A stretch of DNA of 64,000 nt from Paenibacillus thalictri (GCF_004307995.1 NZ_SIRE01000004.1:339309-403308), one strand, 5' to 3'; shown: positions 40,836 to 50,311, counted from the first letter of the stretch. Numbers and translations are program-made. The notes: generated by a model not told the origin, from the sequence alone.

Positions 40836-42299
40836 TTGAACAAAGTTTACCGTCGTACGGCTCTTTTGTTGTTGATGATGATTGTGCTGCTGGCCGGTTT
40901 TCCCGTAATGACCGCATATGGAGCCGACAGCCAACGTCAGAAAACTGTTGTGCTCGGTACCAGCGCCGAGTTTGCGCCGTATGAATTTCATAAAACGATA
41001 GACGGCAAAGACCAGATTGTAGGTTTCGATATCGATATTGCGCGTGAGATCGCCAAAGACATGGGAGTGAAGCTTGTTATCGAAGATATGAGCTTTGATG
41101 CCCTGCTGCCCGCCTTGCAGAGCGGCCGGGTGGATCTGGTCATATCCGGCATGACGCCAACGGACGAACGCAAGCAAAGCATCGATTTCTCGAACAACTA
41201 TTACCAATCCAAGCAAGTTGTCATGGTTCGTTCCGAAGACAAGGAGCTCTATAGGACGATAGACAACCTCAAGGGAGATAAGATCGGCGCGCAAAAAGGC
41301 TCCATTCAAGAGGAAATTGCGCAGTCCATTCCCGGGATTGTTATTACGTCTTTGGACCGCATACCGGACCTTGTTCTGCAATTGCAGACCAAACGGGTAA
41401 ATGCCGTCATTTTGGAAGATACCGTAGCTATCGGTTACTTACAGGACAGGACGGTTACGCTTGCAGATGCCGTTCCTGACGATGCGCCCGTACAAGCGGC
41501 CATCGGCATTCGCAAAGGCAACAAGGAACTGCTGGCCCAAGTCAACTCGACGATCGCCCGGCTGAAAAGCGAGAACCGTATTGCGGAGATGGTAAAACAG
41601 GCGAGCCAGCTTTCTGTCGAAAAGCAGCAAGCGCCCAGCAATATATTCACAACGTTCTGGGAATACCGCAGCTATTATGCGCTTGGCCTCAGCTACACCT
41701 TGCTGTTGTCGGCTCTTGGCGTCCTGTTCGGTTTCATTATCGGCCTGCTCATCAGCCTGCTGCGGATGTCGGGCATCCGTTCCATAACCTGGCTGGGCAC
41801 AACGTATGTCGAGATATTGCGCGGAACGCCGATGCTGGTGCAGCTTATGATTATCCACTACGGGCTCGCGTTAACCTTGGGCATCAATTTTACCCCGCTG
41901 CAGTCGGGGATTATTACACTGTCCTTAAACAGCTCGGCTTATTTGGCGGAAATTTTCCGTGCGGGCATTCAAGGCGTGGACCGCGGACAGATGGAAGCGG
42001 CCCGTTCGTTGGGGATGGGCAGGGGGCTGGCGATGCGCCATATTATTTTACCGCAGGCGTTCAAAACCGTGCTTCCCGCGATCGGGAACGAGTTTATTAC
42101 GATTATTAAAGAATCGTCCATTATATCCGTAATTGGGATGGCGGACATTATGTACCAGGCGGGGATCGTGAAAAATATCACCTACAAGGGACTTAGCCCG
42201 TTCATTATTGCCGCGGCGATTTATTTCGTATTGACGTTCCTGCTGTCCAAGCTGCTTGGCGTATGGGAAAGGAGGCTCGGAGCAAGTGATCACCGTTAA
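40836..42299 (+). CDS. Polar amino acid ABC transporter: fused substrate-binding protein and permease
   Basis: 487 residues, TTG start (AGGAG 9 bp upstream). Signal peptide ([20 protein letters not shown]), then a type 3 extracellular binding domain (about 35-265; [51 protein letters not shown]), then a His/Glu/Gln-type permease (about 275-480) with four or five membrane helices and the ATPase-contact loop [22 protein letters not shown]. It should import glutamine or a similar amino acid. The binding protein-permease fusion is known in Gram-positive GlnPH-like systems. It overlaps the ATPase gene by 14 bp. Confidence 0.93.
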   Translation: MNKVYRRTALLLLMMIVLLAGFPVMTAYGADSQRQKTVVLGTSAEFAPYEFHKTIDGKDQIVGFDIDIAREIAKDMGVKLVIEDMSFDALLPALQSGRVDLVISGMTPTDERKQSIDFSNNYYQSKQVVMVRSEDKELYRTIDNLKGDKIGAQKGSIQEEIAQSIPGIVITSLDRIPDLVLQLQTKRVNAVILEDTVAIGYLQDRTVTLADAVPDDAPVQAAIGIRKGNKELLAQVNSTIARLKSENRIAEMVKQASQLSVEKQQAPSNIFTTFWEYRSYYALGLSYTLLLSALGVLFGFIIGLLISLLRMSGIRSITWLGTTYVEILRGTPMLVQLMIIHYGLALTLGINFTPLQSGIITLSLNSSAYLAEIFRAGIQGVDRGQMEAARSLGMGRGLAMRHIILPQAFKTVLPAIGNEFITIIKESSIISVIGMADIMYQAGIVKNITYKGLSPFIIAAAIYFVLTFLLSKLLGVWERRLGASDHR

Positions 42300-43008
42300 A
42301 CATTTGCGCAAATCGTACGGGAAAACGGAAATTCTCAAAGGAATCGACATCAGCATCACAAGCGGCCAAGTTGTTGTTGTCATCGGGCCAAGCGGCTCGG
42401 GAAAAAGCACCTTTCTGCGCTGTATCAACCTGCTGGAGCAGCCGAGCGGCGGTGAAATTCGATTTGAGAACGAGTCCATCACCGCCCGCGGCCACAACAT
42501 TAACGCCACCCGCGAGAAAATGGGCATGGTGTTCCAGCATTTCAATCTGTTTCCGCATAAAACCGTTTTGCAAAATCTGACCCTTGCCCCCATTAAGGTG
42601 AAAGGCATGTCCACCGCCGAAGCGGAGAAAACCGCGATGGAGCTGCTGCATACCGTCGGATTGGCAGACAAAAAGAATCTGTACCCGTCCCAGCTTTCCG
42701 GCGGGCAAAAGCAGCGGATTGCCATTGCGCGCGCCTTGGCGATGCAGCCGCATGTGATGCTGTTTGACGAGCCGACCTCTGCGCTTGATCCGGAGATGGT
42801 CGGCGAGGTGCTGGATGTCATGAAGAAGCTGGCTAAAGGCGGCATGACCATGATCATCGTGACTCATGAGATGGGTTTTGCCCGAGAAGTCGGCGACAGG
42901 ATCGTGTTTATGGATAAAGGTGTGATTGTGGAGGAAGGGACGCCTGAGCAGGTGTTCGGAAATCCTTCCAACGCGCGCACGAAGGATTTTTTGGCGAAGG
43001 TTTTATAG
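42286..43008 (+). CDS. glnQ: Polar amino acid ABC transporter ATP-binding protein (GlnQ-like)
   Basis: 240 residues from GTG 42286 (GGAGG 10 bp upstream), giving the usual [13 protein letters not shown] start; the frame is open upstream to a TTG at 42256. Walker [11 protein letters not shown]-loop [16 protein letters not shown] signature [15 protein letters not shown], Walker [15 protein letters not shown] and H-loop IVTHEMGFA are all intact. It energises the fused binding protein-permease just upstream. A strong hairpin terminator follows. Confidence 0.95.
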   Translation: MITVKHLRKSYGKTEILKGIDISITSGQVVVVIGPSGSGKSTFLRCINLLEQPSGGEIRFENESITARGHNINATREKMGMVFQHFNLFPHKTVLQNLTLAPIKVKGMSTAEAEKTAMELLHTVGLADKKNLYPSQLSGGQKQRIAIARALAMQPHVMLFDEPTSALDPEMVGEVLDVMKKLAKGGMTMIIVTHEMGFAREVGDRIVFMDKGVIVEEGTPEQVFGNPSNARTKDFLAKVL

Positions 43009-43045
43009 TAAGAACTTTTATAGCAAGGTTTTCCCGCCTAAAGAT

Positions 43046-43090
43046 TGGGGCCGTTCCCGCAGGTCTGAAAAGACCCGCGCGACGGCCCCA
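43046..43090. terminator. Hairpin between glnQ and tatD
   Basis: TGGGGCCGT ... ACGGCCCCA with an inner AGGTCT/AGACC pairing, located between two convergent genes. The T-tract is weak on both strands. Confidence 0.65.
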
Positions 43091-43132
43091 CTTTACTTCT
43101 CGCTTTGCTTTTACTACTTGCCCGCTATGCTT

Positions 43133-43927
43133 TTACTCTAGCCCAAAAAATTCCTTAGCCGTTGCTGTCGTCGCCTGAGCCGCTTCTTCAGCCGTAATTC
43201 CCAAGCAAAACGCCGCCGCTTGCGTTATATGCGGCAAAAAGGCGGGTTCGTTGCGCCCGTCCTGCGGCTTCACCTGCAAATCTCGCGGCGTCAAAAACGG
43301 CGCGTCCGTCTCGATCATCAGCCGGTTCAAAGGGATCTTTTTAACCAGCTCCCGCAAATGCTTGCCCCGGCGTTCGTCGCAAATCCAGCCCGTGATACCG
43401 ATATAAAATCCCATATTCAAGTACACTTCCAGCTCTTGAGCGGTCCCGGTAAAACAATGCACAACGGCTTTATGAATGCGTCCTGAATACGGTTTGAGCA
43501 TGTGGACAAAATCGCCATGGGCCTCCCGTTCGTGCAGAAAAAGCGGCATCCGCAGTTCGCACGCCAGCTCGATCTGCGCTTCGAACCACTTCCTCTGCAC
43601 CTCGCGCGGCGAAAAATCCCGGTTATAATCAAGCCCGCATTCGCCGACAGCAACCACTTGAGGGAGCGATGCCAGACGGCGCAGCTTCTGTATCGTCTGA
43701 TCCGTGCAGTTGCGCGCGTCATGAGGATGGATCCCCGCTGTCGCATACATTTTGCCGGGAAAACGAGCGGCATAACGAGCCGCTTCTTCGCTGTTTCGCT
43801 CATGCGTCCCTGTCAGGATCAGCGGTGTTACTCCTGCCGCCTCTGCCCTGGCAACAACCAAGTCGCGGTCCTGGTGAAAGGAGCGGTGCATCAGATTAAT
43901 TCCAATATCAATTGTTTGCTGATTCAT
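43133..43927 (-). CDS. tatD: TatD-type metal-dependent nuclease
   Basis: 264 residues from ATG 43927 (GGAGG about 10 bp upstream, inside TTCCTCCGTTG on the plus strand). Unlike the YcfH/YabD paralogues it carries the true TatD pattern: N-terminal IDIGINLMHRSFHQDRD, TAGIHPHDARN, GECGLDYNRDFSP, HCFTGTAQE, GITGWICDERRG, IETDAPFLTPRDL and RNEPAFLPHI. These enzymes are 3'-5' exonucleases acting on DNA and RNA. It is the last gene of the RNA-repair operon, 4 bp after kptA, which fits trimming of damaged RNA ends. Confidence 0.88.
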   Translation of the reverse strand: MNQQTIDIGINLMHRSFHQDRDLVVARAEAAGVTPLILTGTHERNSEEAARYAARFPGKMYATAGIHPHDARNCTDQTIQKLRRLASLPQVVAVGECGLDYNRDFSPREVQRKWFEAQIELACELRMPLFLHEREAHGDFVHMLKPYSGRIHKAVVHCFTGTAQELEVYLNMGFYIGITGWICDERRGKHLRELVKKIPLNRLMIETDAPFLTPRDLQVKPQDGRNEPAFLPHITQAAAFCLGITAEEAAQATTATAKEFFGLE

Positions 43928-43931
43928 ATTT

Positions 43932-44501
43932 TTAAGTTCCTCCGTTGTTATGGTCGAATACGCGGCAGCATACGGCGGGAATTTCGTCGGCAAGCCAAAC
44001 CTCGTTGCCCGCGACGTAAAAAACAACTCCCATCTGCACCGCTTTGGCCGTATCAACCGCCAATATGACAAGCTCCCCTCTTCTGCGGCCGGCAAGCTCG
44101 GCAAAATGAAGCCCTTCCGACAAATGCACATACTGCCGGTTCATCGGCCGGATGCCTTCCGTCAATATGCGCGGGGCGGCTTTGACGTTTGTTCCGTGAT
44201 ACAGCGTCACAGGCGGATTTGCAGCCGGATAGCTGATTTTGCCATGGCTGTGCCCGTAACGTGCGCGGATTCGACTGTCCGTTATTTCATAACGCTGCTT
44301 CTCGCAATGACGGACAGTCCGCTCGATGTCTTCGATCGTAAGCCCGGACCATCTGGCCTCCTTGCGCAAAGCCTCCAGCAGCTCCTCCAGCGTACTGGAC
44401 CCGTCCGAAGCGTCGAGTCTGAGGCCGAATGGCTCCGGCGAATGCCGCAGCATTTTGCTCATCAGCTTGCTTAAGCTTGTTTCCTGTCTTTCGTTTAACA
44501 T
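43932..44501 (-). CDS. kptA: RNA 2'-phosphotransferase (Tpt1/KptA family)
   Basis: 189 residues from ATG 44501 (AGGAAG 8 bp upstream; a GTG at 44508-44510 overlaps it). It transfers an internal 2'-phosphate of RNA to NAD+. Motifs: LSKLMSKMLRHSPEPFGLRLD (Arg-His of the active site), RYEITDSRIRARYGHSHG, VTLYHGTNVKAAPRIL (HGT of NAD binding), YVHLSEG and RRGELVILAVDTAKA. It lies between the AAA+ ATPase and tatD in an RNA-ligation gene cluster, where it could clean up 2'-phosphate junctions or ADP-ribosylate RNA ends. Confidence 0.93.
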   Translation of the reverse strand: MLNERQETSLSKLMSKMLRHSPEPFGLRLDASDGSSTLEELLEALRKEARWSGLTIEDIERTVRHCEKQRYEITDSRIRARYGHSHGKISYPAANPPVTLYHGTNVKAAPRILTEGIRPMNRQYVHLSEGLHFAELAGRRRGELVILAVDTAKAVQMGVVFYVAGNEVWLADEIPAVCCRVFDHNNGGT

Positions 44502-44690
44502 AATAATCACTTCCTATATTTCTGTCCTGAAAACAACTCGGACCGGGCGGGTGCGAGGCGAATTTCATTCGTCAGCGATACCGTTATGCAGCGCGACTGT
44601 CTTTAATCACATTTTTCCATCTCGTGCGAACTCCAAATGCGCGTTCCGACGCTGCACCGTGGCCTATCGCCTCTACACACATCTCGCGGT

Positions 44691-46025
44691 TCAAGTCGCG
44701 ATAAACCCGACTCTTGTTTCCGAAGTTTCCTTCATCCATGTTTGGGTCTGGCCTTTGTGCAGATCGGCTTTCATCGTTTTGACTAGCTTCTCCACATTTG
44801 TTGTCCGCTCATAATGCCATTCCAGCGCAGCGGATACGTACAGCTCGTTTAACTGAGCGAACGTAAATCCGCCGGTCAGCCTCGCGGTTTCTCTGAGCAT
44901 ATCTTCGGTCAGCAGCTTACCAAGCCCTGTCTGCCGCAAATAAGTGAATCTGAGCTCCGCATCCGGCAGCTTAATCTCATAGGCACGGTCAAACCTTCCC
45001 GCCCGGTTCATTAACGCCGGATCGATTTTTTCCGGATAATTCGTCGTCCCGATCAAAAAGATCCCTTCCCGTGAAGTCGCTCCGTCGAGCAAGTTCAAAA
45101 AATACGACCGCGACCGTTCCGGCATCGAATCGATGTCTTCAATAACCAGGATCATCGGAGCCATATTGGCCGCAGCCTGGAACACCTCTTGAATCGAATC
45201 GCTGTTTGTATATTCGGTTATTTGCCAATAAGCGACTGGAGCCTTCACACTGCCGGCGATCGATTTGACCAAGGTTGTTTTACCGTTGCCGGGTTTGCCG
45301 TAAAGCAAAATCCCTCTTCTATAGGGAATAGCGTATTCATGAAAAAACTGCCGGTCCTGAGCAAAAAACTGATCGATCGAACGGTATATTTCCTTTTTGA
45401 CATCGTCACCCATGACAACGTCCGTGCGCTCCACCATTTTGGTAATCGGGGAAAGCTCCTTCTCCACCCCGTCCGGTCCGTCCGTAAACACGGTCACCTG
45501 ACTGCGGTCCAAGTCCCGGCGGCGCTTGCGGGAATGGTCCAGGAAGCTTTTCAGGCTGGCGTCGCCCGCCGCCCACATCATATCACTCCAACCGATCCCA
45601 TGAGCTCGAAACATCGGCACTCGCGCCAAAGCGACGCCCCAGCCCGGGTAAGCAAAAACATGGTTCATCAGCACAGGATAGATCTCGTAGCTTGCATCTT
45701 TACGACCCTCTTCCAGACTAAATGCTGTTGATTCGATATAATCGAAAATACGGGTGACAAGCTGCACGGCGGGATCGCAAGATTTTACGTCCATCTCCAG
45801 CAGATCCCAGTAATCCTCTCTCCCGCCGTCGCTTGCATACAGCTTGAACGACATGTTGTAATTCTCCTCCAGCACCGTCTGGATTCGCATCAACACATGC
45901 GCGTAATCGTGATAAGCAGTCAACGTGCAGCCGTCGGTTACGGCCGGGGAGACAAGGGCCATTTCATTTTTCAATATCGGTTTTCGTTTATTTTGCATCA
46001 TTGTATTTGCTTTGTTTGTCATCAT
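44691..46025 (-). CDS. AAA+ ATPase of the RNA-repair operon
   Basis: 444 residues starting directly after the rtcB stop (TAA then ATG), so translation is coupled. An N-terminal domain of about 185 residues of unknown fold is followed by an AAA+ core (about 200-400): Walker A YGKPGNGKTT, Walker B ILVIEDIDSM, sensor 1 FLIGTTNYPEK, arginine finger NRAGRFDR, and a C-terminal helical lid with GGFTFAQLNELYVSAALEWH. It resembles the BCS1/FtsH-like clade. It may remodel or gate the RtcB ligase or RNP substrates; the association is known from RNA-repair gene clusters but the mechanism is inference. Confidence 0.85.
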   Translation of the reverse strand: MMTNKANTMMQNKRKPILKNEMALVSPAVTDGCTLTAYHDYAHVLMRIQTVLEENYNMSFKLYASDGGREDYWDLLEMDVKSCDPAVQLVTRIFDYIESTAFSLEEGRKDASYEIYPVLMNHVFAYPGWGVALARVPMFRAHGIGWSDMMWAAGDASLKSFLDHSRKRRRDLDRSQVTVFTDGPDGVEKELSPITKMVERTDVVMGDDVKKEIYRSIDQFFAQDRQFFHEYAIPYRRGILLYGKPGNGKTTLVKSIAGSVKAPVAYWQITEYTNSDSIQEVFQAAANMAPMILVIEDIDSMPERSRSYFLNLLDGATSREGIFLIGTTNYPEKIDPALMNRAGRFDRAYEIKLPDAELRFTYLRQTGLGKLLTEDMLRETARLTGGFTFAQLNELYVSAALEWHYERTTNVEKLVKTMKADLHKGQTQTWMKETSETRVGFIAT

Positions 46026-47447
46026 TTATTTTGCACCCTTCACCGCCGCCATCGGCTTGCATTTGGCTACGACCCGGGCCAAGCCCGCCCCTACGACGCT
46101 TTCGATAATTTGATCTACATCTTTGTACGCTTGGGGCGATTCATCCAAAATCGACTCCAGCGTTTTCTGGTTGACTACAATTTCTTCGTCCGTCCCCACC
46201 TTCATCGCCGAGGCGAACTCGTTTAATGTGATGAGTCGCTTGGTCGCGCTGCGTGAGCGGATTCTTCCCGCACCGTGACAGATGGAATGGAAGTTGGCCC
46301 TTCCCCCCGGGGAGCCGACCATGATATATGAGGCTGTTCCCATGGAGCCGGGAATAAGTGCCGGATGGCCGGTAGCTAGATATGGCTCCGGATTGGCCGG
46401 ATGACCGGCCGGCAGCGCTCTGGTAGCCCCTTTACGGTGGATAAAATAGGCCTGCCCTTCGTGCTCCTCCTCCCACGCATAGTTATGCATGAGATCGTAC
46501 AACGTTGTCATCTCGAATTTGGACCCGAATACGTCCTTGCCCGCTTCCCGGATCGCATAAGCGATAAGATGCCGGTTGACGACCGCATAATTTAATGCGG
46601 AATACATCAGATTCACGTACATCCGGGCCAGCGGATGGTCGAGCGGAGCGAAAAGCAAATGCGGATCGGCTGCACCAAGCCCCTCGGCACGCATCATTTT
46701 GGCCAGCAGACTCCCGCAATATTGGCTGACGGAGCCGCCCCAGGCCCGCGAACCCGAGTGAATCATAACCGCAACTTGGCCGTCGAACAGCCCCCATGCT
46801 TCGGCTATTTCCCGCTGGTCCTCGGCAATTTCGATGAATTGAACTTCGGCGAAATGGTTGCCGTTGCCTAGCGTCCCCAGCTGGCGGTGCGAACGATGCC
46901 ATACTTTCTCCGGAAACAAATCCAGCGCCGCTTCGTCCAAAGCAAGTTTGCTGCTCTCCACATGGGTAAGCGAAGTCGCCTTGCGTGGCGTGTACCCGTC
47001 GGGAATGTATTTTTTCGGCAAGCCGTGCAGCCCTTTCTTCACCACATGCTCCAGCCGAATATCGGAGAAATGCCCCCTCGCATGATCTTCGACCGGCAAA
47101 TATTTTTCGATTGCTTTGACGAGTTTGCGCCGCAGCTTCACTTCCTTCAAGTCATCCTTGTGCAGATTCGTCAAATGAACCCTCATACCGCAGCCGATAT
47201 CGCTTCCGACGATCGAAGGCGATACGTAGCCGTCGGCGGCGTTCCATACCGCAGTTGTTCCGATACACGTTCCTACACCCACATGCACGTCCGGGGTATA
47301 GCTCATATACACTTGGTGCGGAATTTGCAAATTGTTGTTAGCCATCTCAAATATTTTATAATCCAACCCCTTAAACAGGGTATCCCCTGCATATACGTGC
47401 ACCACTCCGGATGGGAGCTGCACCTGCCGATAATAGTTTTCGTTCAT
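46026..47447 (-). CDS. rtcB: RtcB-family RNA ligase, first paralogue
   Basis: 473 residues. RtcB joins RNA 2',3'-cyclic phosphate or 3'-phosphate ends to 5'-OH ends using GTP and Mn2+. The Mn-binding and guanylylation motifs are present: DVHVGVGTCIGTT, GSDIGCGMRV (metal Cys), TLGNGNHFAEVQ, MIHSGSRAWGG, HNYAWEEEH and the nucleotidyl-accepting His in CHGAGRIRSRSATK. It belongs to the divergent RtcB branch (VGVGTCIG rather than PGYGxPIG). The ribosome site is weak (GGGAAG), and a leader ORF plus terminator precede it. The downstream AAA+ gene abuts its stop codon. Confidence 0.9.
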   Translation of the reverse strand: MNENYYRQVQLPSGVVHVYAGDTLFKGLDYKIFEMANNNLQIPHQVYMSYTPDVHVGVGTCIGTTAVWNAADGYVSPSIVGSDIGCGMRVHLTNLHKDDLKEVKLRRKLVKAIEKYLPVEDHARGHFSDIRLEHVVKKGLHGLPKKYIPDGYTPRKATSLTHVESSKLALDEAALDLFPEKVWHRSHRQLGTLGNGNHFAEVQFIEIAEDQREIAEAWGLFDGQVAVMIHSGSRAWGGSVSQYCGSLLAKMMRAEGLGAADPHLLFAPLDHPLARMYVNLMYSALNYAVVNRHLIAYAIREAGKDVFGSKFEMTTLYDLMHNYAWEEEHEGQAYFIHRKGATRALPAGHPANPEPYLATGHPALIPGSMGTASYIMVGSPGGRANFHSICHGAGRIRSRSATKRLITLNEFASAMKVGTDEEIVVNQKTLESILDESPQAYKDVDQIIESVVGAGLARVVAKCKPMAAVKGAK

Positions 47448-47628
47448 AAATCTTGTTCTTCCCTTTCTTCGTACCCCAAACCCGTTTCCTTAATTTCCGG
47501 AATACTCCGTGCCTTACGGCAACAGATGTTTTCTCGGGGGACATGGCTTGTCGGGCCGCTTTTTCGTAAATAGTTGTTTGTCGAATTGCCTCTTCTTTGC
47601 CGATATATTCATGTAAACCAGCTTGCAT
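47371..47628 (-). CDS. Possible small ORF overlapping the rtcB start
   Basis: 85 codons from ATG 47628 with AAAGGGTGA 8 bp upstream; it runs 77 bp into rtcB in another frame. The first ~55 residues are basic and protein-like (EKAARQAMSPEKTSVAVRHG, FRKLRKRVWGTKKGKNK). Because rtcB itself has a weak ribosome site, translation of this ORF could help or hinder rtcB initiation. No family is recognised, and it may not be a gene. Confidence 0.3.
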   Translation of the reverse strand: MQAGLHEYIGKEEAIRQTTIYEKAARQAMSPEKTSVAVRHGVFRKLRKRVWGTKKGKNKIYERKLLSAGAAPIRSGARICRGYPV

Positions 47629-47668
47629 TGGAATCACCCTTTCGTTTCGCACACGTTTTTTTGAACGC

Positions 47669-47700
47669 AAAAAAGCCATAGACCCTCACCGTCTATGGCC
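47669..47700 (-). terminator. Intrinsic terminator between leader ORF and rtcB (attenuator candidate)
   Basis: Read leftward: GCCATAGAC-GGTGAGG-GTCTATGGC followed by TTTTTT. It lies 43 bp after the leader ORF stop and 222 bp before the rtcB start on the same strand, so transcription must pass it to reach the repair genes. Confidence 0.8.
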
Positions 47701-47742
47701 GCACATGTTAACTTTCAAGAAACGGGAATATGAAAAATACCC

Positions 47743-47832
47743 CTATTTCACCGTCACAAGTCCGCTGAAGACCGATGGAATGAAGCTGTTTGCAGTTGTC
47801 AAAAGATTGTTATGAATGCGAATCATAGCCAT
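47743..47832 (-). CDS. Leader peptide ORF upstream of rtcB
   Basis: 29 codons (MAMIRIHNNLLTTANSFIPS, then VFSGLVTVK) with an AAAGGAGG that is 3 bp before the first ATG (47832) and 9 bp before the second (47826). It begins about 20 bp after the predicted transcription start and is followed by a terminator, the standard layout of a ribosome-controlled attenuator. No signal peptide or known family; the peptide itself may be unimportant. Confidence 0.6.
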   Translation of the reverse strand: MAMIRIHNNLLTTANSFIPSVFSGLVTVK

Positions 47833-47858
47833 CGGCCTCCTTTCGATTGATTTACCGT

Positions 47859-47888
47859 ATCTTACCATCCATTTTCTATTAACGTCAA
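47859..47888 (-). promoter_or_regulatory. Promoter of the leader-rtcB operon
   Basis: On the minus strand TTGACG (47888-47883), an 18-bp spacer and TAAGAT (47864-47859). The predicted transcript starts near 47852. The rest of the 358-bp gap up to the next gene (to 48190) shows no gene, only the 24-bp motif at 48119. Confidence 0.6.
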
Positions 47889-48118
47889 TATGCCGGCTGC
47901 GGAAAGAATGGTTATAGCGGTGTTTTCCTATCTGCCTTAATTAAGCAATGAACGCGGACATAATTGTGCTAGTGTCATAAGGTGTGATTCCATTGTCTGT
48001 TGCAAACAAGCCTCCACTTTAATGATTTTCAGATAAGTGTAGAAGGAAGGACGGCAATAGCCTGAAGAATGCTTTGACCAATGTTCTTAGATAGTATCAT
48101 CCCATATGTGACAGTTCC

Positions 48119-48142
48119 CGAACATGGTGAACGTATTACGAC
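48119..48142 (+). promoter_or_regulatory. 24-bp motif shared with the WYL-gene promoter region, copy 1
   Basis: CGAACATGGTGAACGTATTA followed by CGAC. It differs from the copy at 50566-50589 at two of 24 positions. Both copies are also preceded, at 24-27 bp, by TATCATC. It lies between the two rtcB paralogues. Confidence 0.55.
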
Positions 48143-48190
48143 AATAGAATTTTTAAAGTAAAACCCCCATATCAAATAAAATAAACCCCA

Positions 48191-49417
48191 TTAATCCTTA
48201 TACGGATCAAACTCATCCGCCCCGGCCATACATACGCCAATCGGCTTCAGCACATGCAGCACTTCAATCGTTTCCGCGTGCGCATCCAATACGTCCTGCA
48301 GCTTGCGATACACAAACGGGCTTTCGTCGGTTCCCGCGCCGCGCAGCTCGACGCCGAAATCGCGTACCGCCTCCAGCATTTGCGCCGCGGGGATTTGACC
48401 GCCGCTGCGCGAGCGGGTTTTCCAATTCATCTTCCCGGCCGCCTGCGTCCGGCTCATGATGCGTCCCGCGCCATGAACGGTGCTGTAGCAGGCGTCGCGG
48501 TTTTCCTCCGTATCCTTGCCTTTGACGATAACGGAGATATCACCCATGCTGCCGCCGATAAATCCGATCTGGCCGGGAGCGGAAGGTGTAGCTCCTTTAC
48601 GCACGACGACCGTTTCCTTGCCTTCGTGCTGTTCGATCCAGGCAAAATTGTGATGGTTATGCACTTCAAAATCAGCCGTTGTTCCCAAGATCGCCAGCAC
48701 TTGCCTGATCACGTAATCGCGTCCGGCATAAGCATAACGTCCGGCCAGTTTCATCGCCCGATTATACATGTCGCCAAGCTCGCTGTTCAGATCAAACAAC
48801 ACCGGTGGCTGATCCATTTTCTCGCCGGGAGCGTTCCCCAGAAACTCTCTTCCCGCGGCCAAATTCAGAAAGCCGCTGGCCGTCTTATGACCAAAACCCC
48901 GGCTGCCGAAATGGTTGCCAACCCAGATGCAGCCCGTGCTTTCTTCTGCGAACACATCGACAAAATGGTTGCCGCTGCCGACCGTACCTAGCTGGTCACG
49001 GGCCAGCGTCTTCAGCTTATCGTGCTCCTGCTTGCCGACAGCGGAGTATACCGCCCAATCTGGATCGTCGAACAAATCATGATCGACTTTCTCGCTGTTG
49101 ACCCGTCCTATGCCAAACGAAATTTTTCGAGCAATCTCATCCATCAGCCGGGAAATGTGAGGTTTCACATCTTCCAGCCGCAAATGCGTCCTTACCGCTT
49201 TATTGCCGCAAGCAATATCGTATCCGACACCGGAAGGGGAGATTTGGCCGTCATATACGACCACCCCGCCGATCGGCTGACTGTAACCTTTATGATGATC
49301 CGCCATGAGCAGGCTCTGAACCACATTGCCCGTTTCCGCGCACATTTTTGCTTGAACAAGCGCTCCTTCGTCGGGTTTCCCCCACACGCGAACGCCGTCA
49401 ATCACTTGATAAGCCAC
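48191..49417 (-). CDS. rtcB: RtcB-family RNA ligase, second paralogue
   Basis: 408 residues, GTG start with AAGGAG about 7 bp upstream. Motifs: MADHHKGYSQPIGGVVVY, GVGYDIACGNKAV (metal Cys), TVGSGNHFVDVF, GNHFGSRGFGHKTA, HNHHNFAWIEQHEG and HGAGRIMSRTQAAGK (nucleotidyl His). It is the shorter RtcB type with a C-terminal VLHVLKPIGVCMAGADEFDPY. Two different RtcB proteins in one locus suggest distinct substrates or a division between sealing and proofreading. The nucleotidyltransferase pseudogene lies 107 bp upstream. Confidence 0.9.
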   Translation of the reverse strand: MAYQVIDGVRVWGKPDEGALVQAKMCAETGNVVQSLLMADHHKGYSQPIGGVVVYDGQISPSGVGYDIACGNKAVRTHLRLEDVKPHISRLMDEIARKISFGIGRVNSEKVDHDLFDDPDWAVYSAVGKQEHDKLKTLARDQLGTVGSGNHFVDVFAEESTGCIWVGNHFGSRGFGHKTASGFLNLAAGREFLGNAPGEKMDQPPVLFDLNSELGDMYNRAMKLAGRYAYAGRDYVIRQVLAILGTTADFEVHNHHNFAWIEQHEGKETVVVRKGATPSAPGQIGFIGGSMGDISVIVKGKDTEENRDACYSTVHGAGRIMSRTQAAGKMNWKTRSRSGGQIPAAQMLEAVRDFGVELRGAGTDESPFVYRKLQDVLDAHAETIEVLHVLKPIGVCMAGADEFDPYKD

Positions 49418-49435
49418 TTTATTTCACTCCTTTTT

Positions 49436-49527
49436 CAAAACCAAAACTCGCTGGCAAAACAATTCCCTTTCTCCACCATCCTTTTCCGGGAAGTGCTTTG
49501 GCTCAACTTATTCAATTCGGTTTATTA
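49436..49527 (-). repeat. Single arm of the 52.9-kb palindromic element
   Basis: Read leftward it contains GTGGAGAAAGGGAATTGTTT, TGCCAGCGAGTTTTGG and ACTTCCCGGAA, nearly identical to the left arm of the element at 52848-53047. It fills the gap between RlaP and the second rtcB and ends at the RlaP stop codon. GCTCAACTTATT at 49501 also recurs in direct orientation at 52832. Confidence 0.7.
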
Positions 49528-50311
49528 CTTCAACCATACTTCCTTCAGCGCCGATTGAAACAATGGGTCCAGCCAACTGTCCTGACTTTTCCCAGCGGCC
49601 GGGATGCCCGATACTACACGATCATAGGAAACCAATTGCTTTTCCAAATAATCGTTGATCACGTTGATTTTCGGCTCATAATCCAATTCTTCGCCCGCCT
49701 TCTTGCGGGTTAACAAGTCGTCGATCGCTTGGCTCAACTCGCTTTCTTGCGGCACCAAGGCATCGACCAAGCGTTGAAACTCGATCGGCGGCATCGTTGT
49801 ATATGTCTCGATCCACTTACAGGCCAAAACCGGCCTCAATACATAAAAATACTTTTTGATCTTCACCTGTTCCCCTTGCAAATACTCCCGATAGTTGCCC
49901 TTGGCCATATGCAAATAATGATGCATGCACGATTTTGGCGAGAAGGCACGAGGGGCAAAGCCGCAGATTTGTTCACCTACCGAATAGTTTTCCATATAAA
50001 CAATCGGGGACTGCAGCCATTCCAGAAGCGGCGGGTTCGACTTGCGGAACAGCTTTAACGCTTTCTGCAAATCCCAACCATTGATATCCAGCTTATCGCT
50101 GATCGGCCGCTCGATGACGTCCCGCTTTTCCCATACCGATAAAGTACCACTCCACCGGCCTGATATATATGAATCTTACGTCATAATCGCTGTCTCTGGA
50201 AGGGAACCCCCACGCCCGGCTGCCCGATTCGCAGGCATACAATATCCGCACGCCCTCCTCCTGCTCGATTGCGGTTAACTCCTCTAAGATTTGACTCCTG
50301 ACATCGGACAT
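49525..50311 (-). pseudogene. RlaP-like nucleotidyltransferase (PF10127 type), frameshifted
   Basis: ATG 50311 with GGGGG 8 bp upstream. The first frame reads SDVRSQILEEL ... RILYACESGSRAWGFPSRDSDYDVRFIYIRPVEWY, which has the GS-x-DxD nucleotidyltransferase core (SGSRAWG, DSDYDV). It then runs out of frame. Removing one T from the TTT run (plus-strand AAA at 50141-50143) restores LSVWEKRDVIERPISDKLDI and GWDLQKALKLFRKSNPPLLEW through to the stop at 49525, about 261 residues in all. RlaP proteins are nucleotidyltransferases associated with RNA ligases. Either the strain has lost it, or the base is a sequencing error in a homopolymer. Confidence 0.8.

Noticed and set aside
48119..48142. LexA/DinR box reading of CGAACATGG
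   Set aside because: The second half is TGAAC/CGAAA rather than GTTC, so the SOS box is not formed; it is a repeated motif of another kind.
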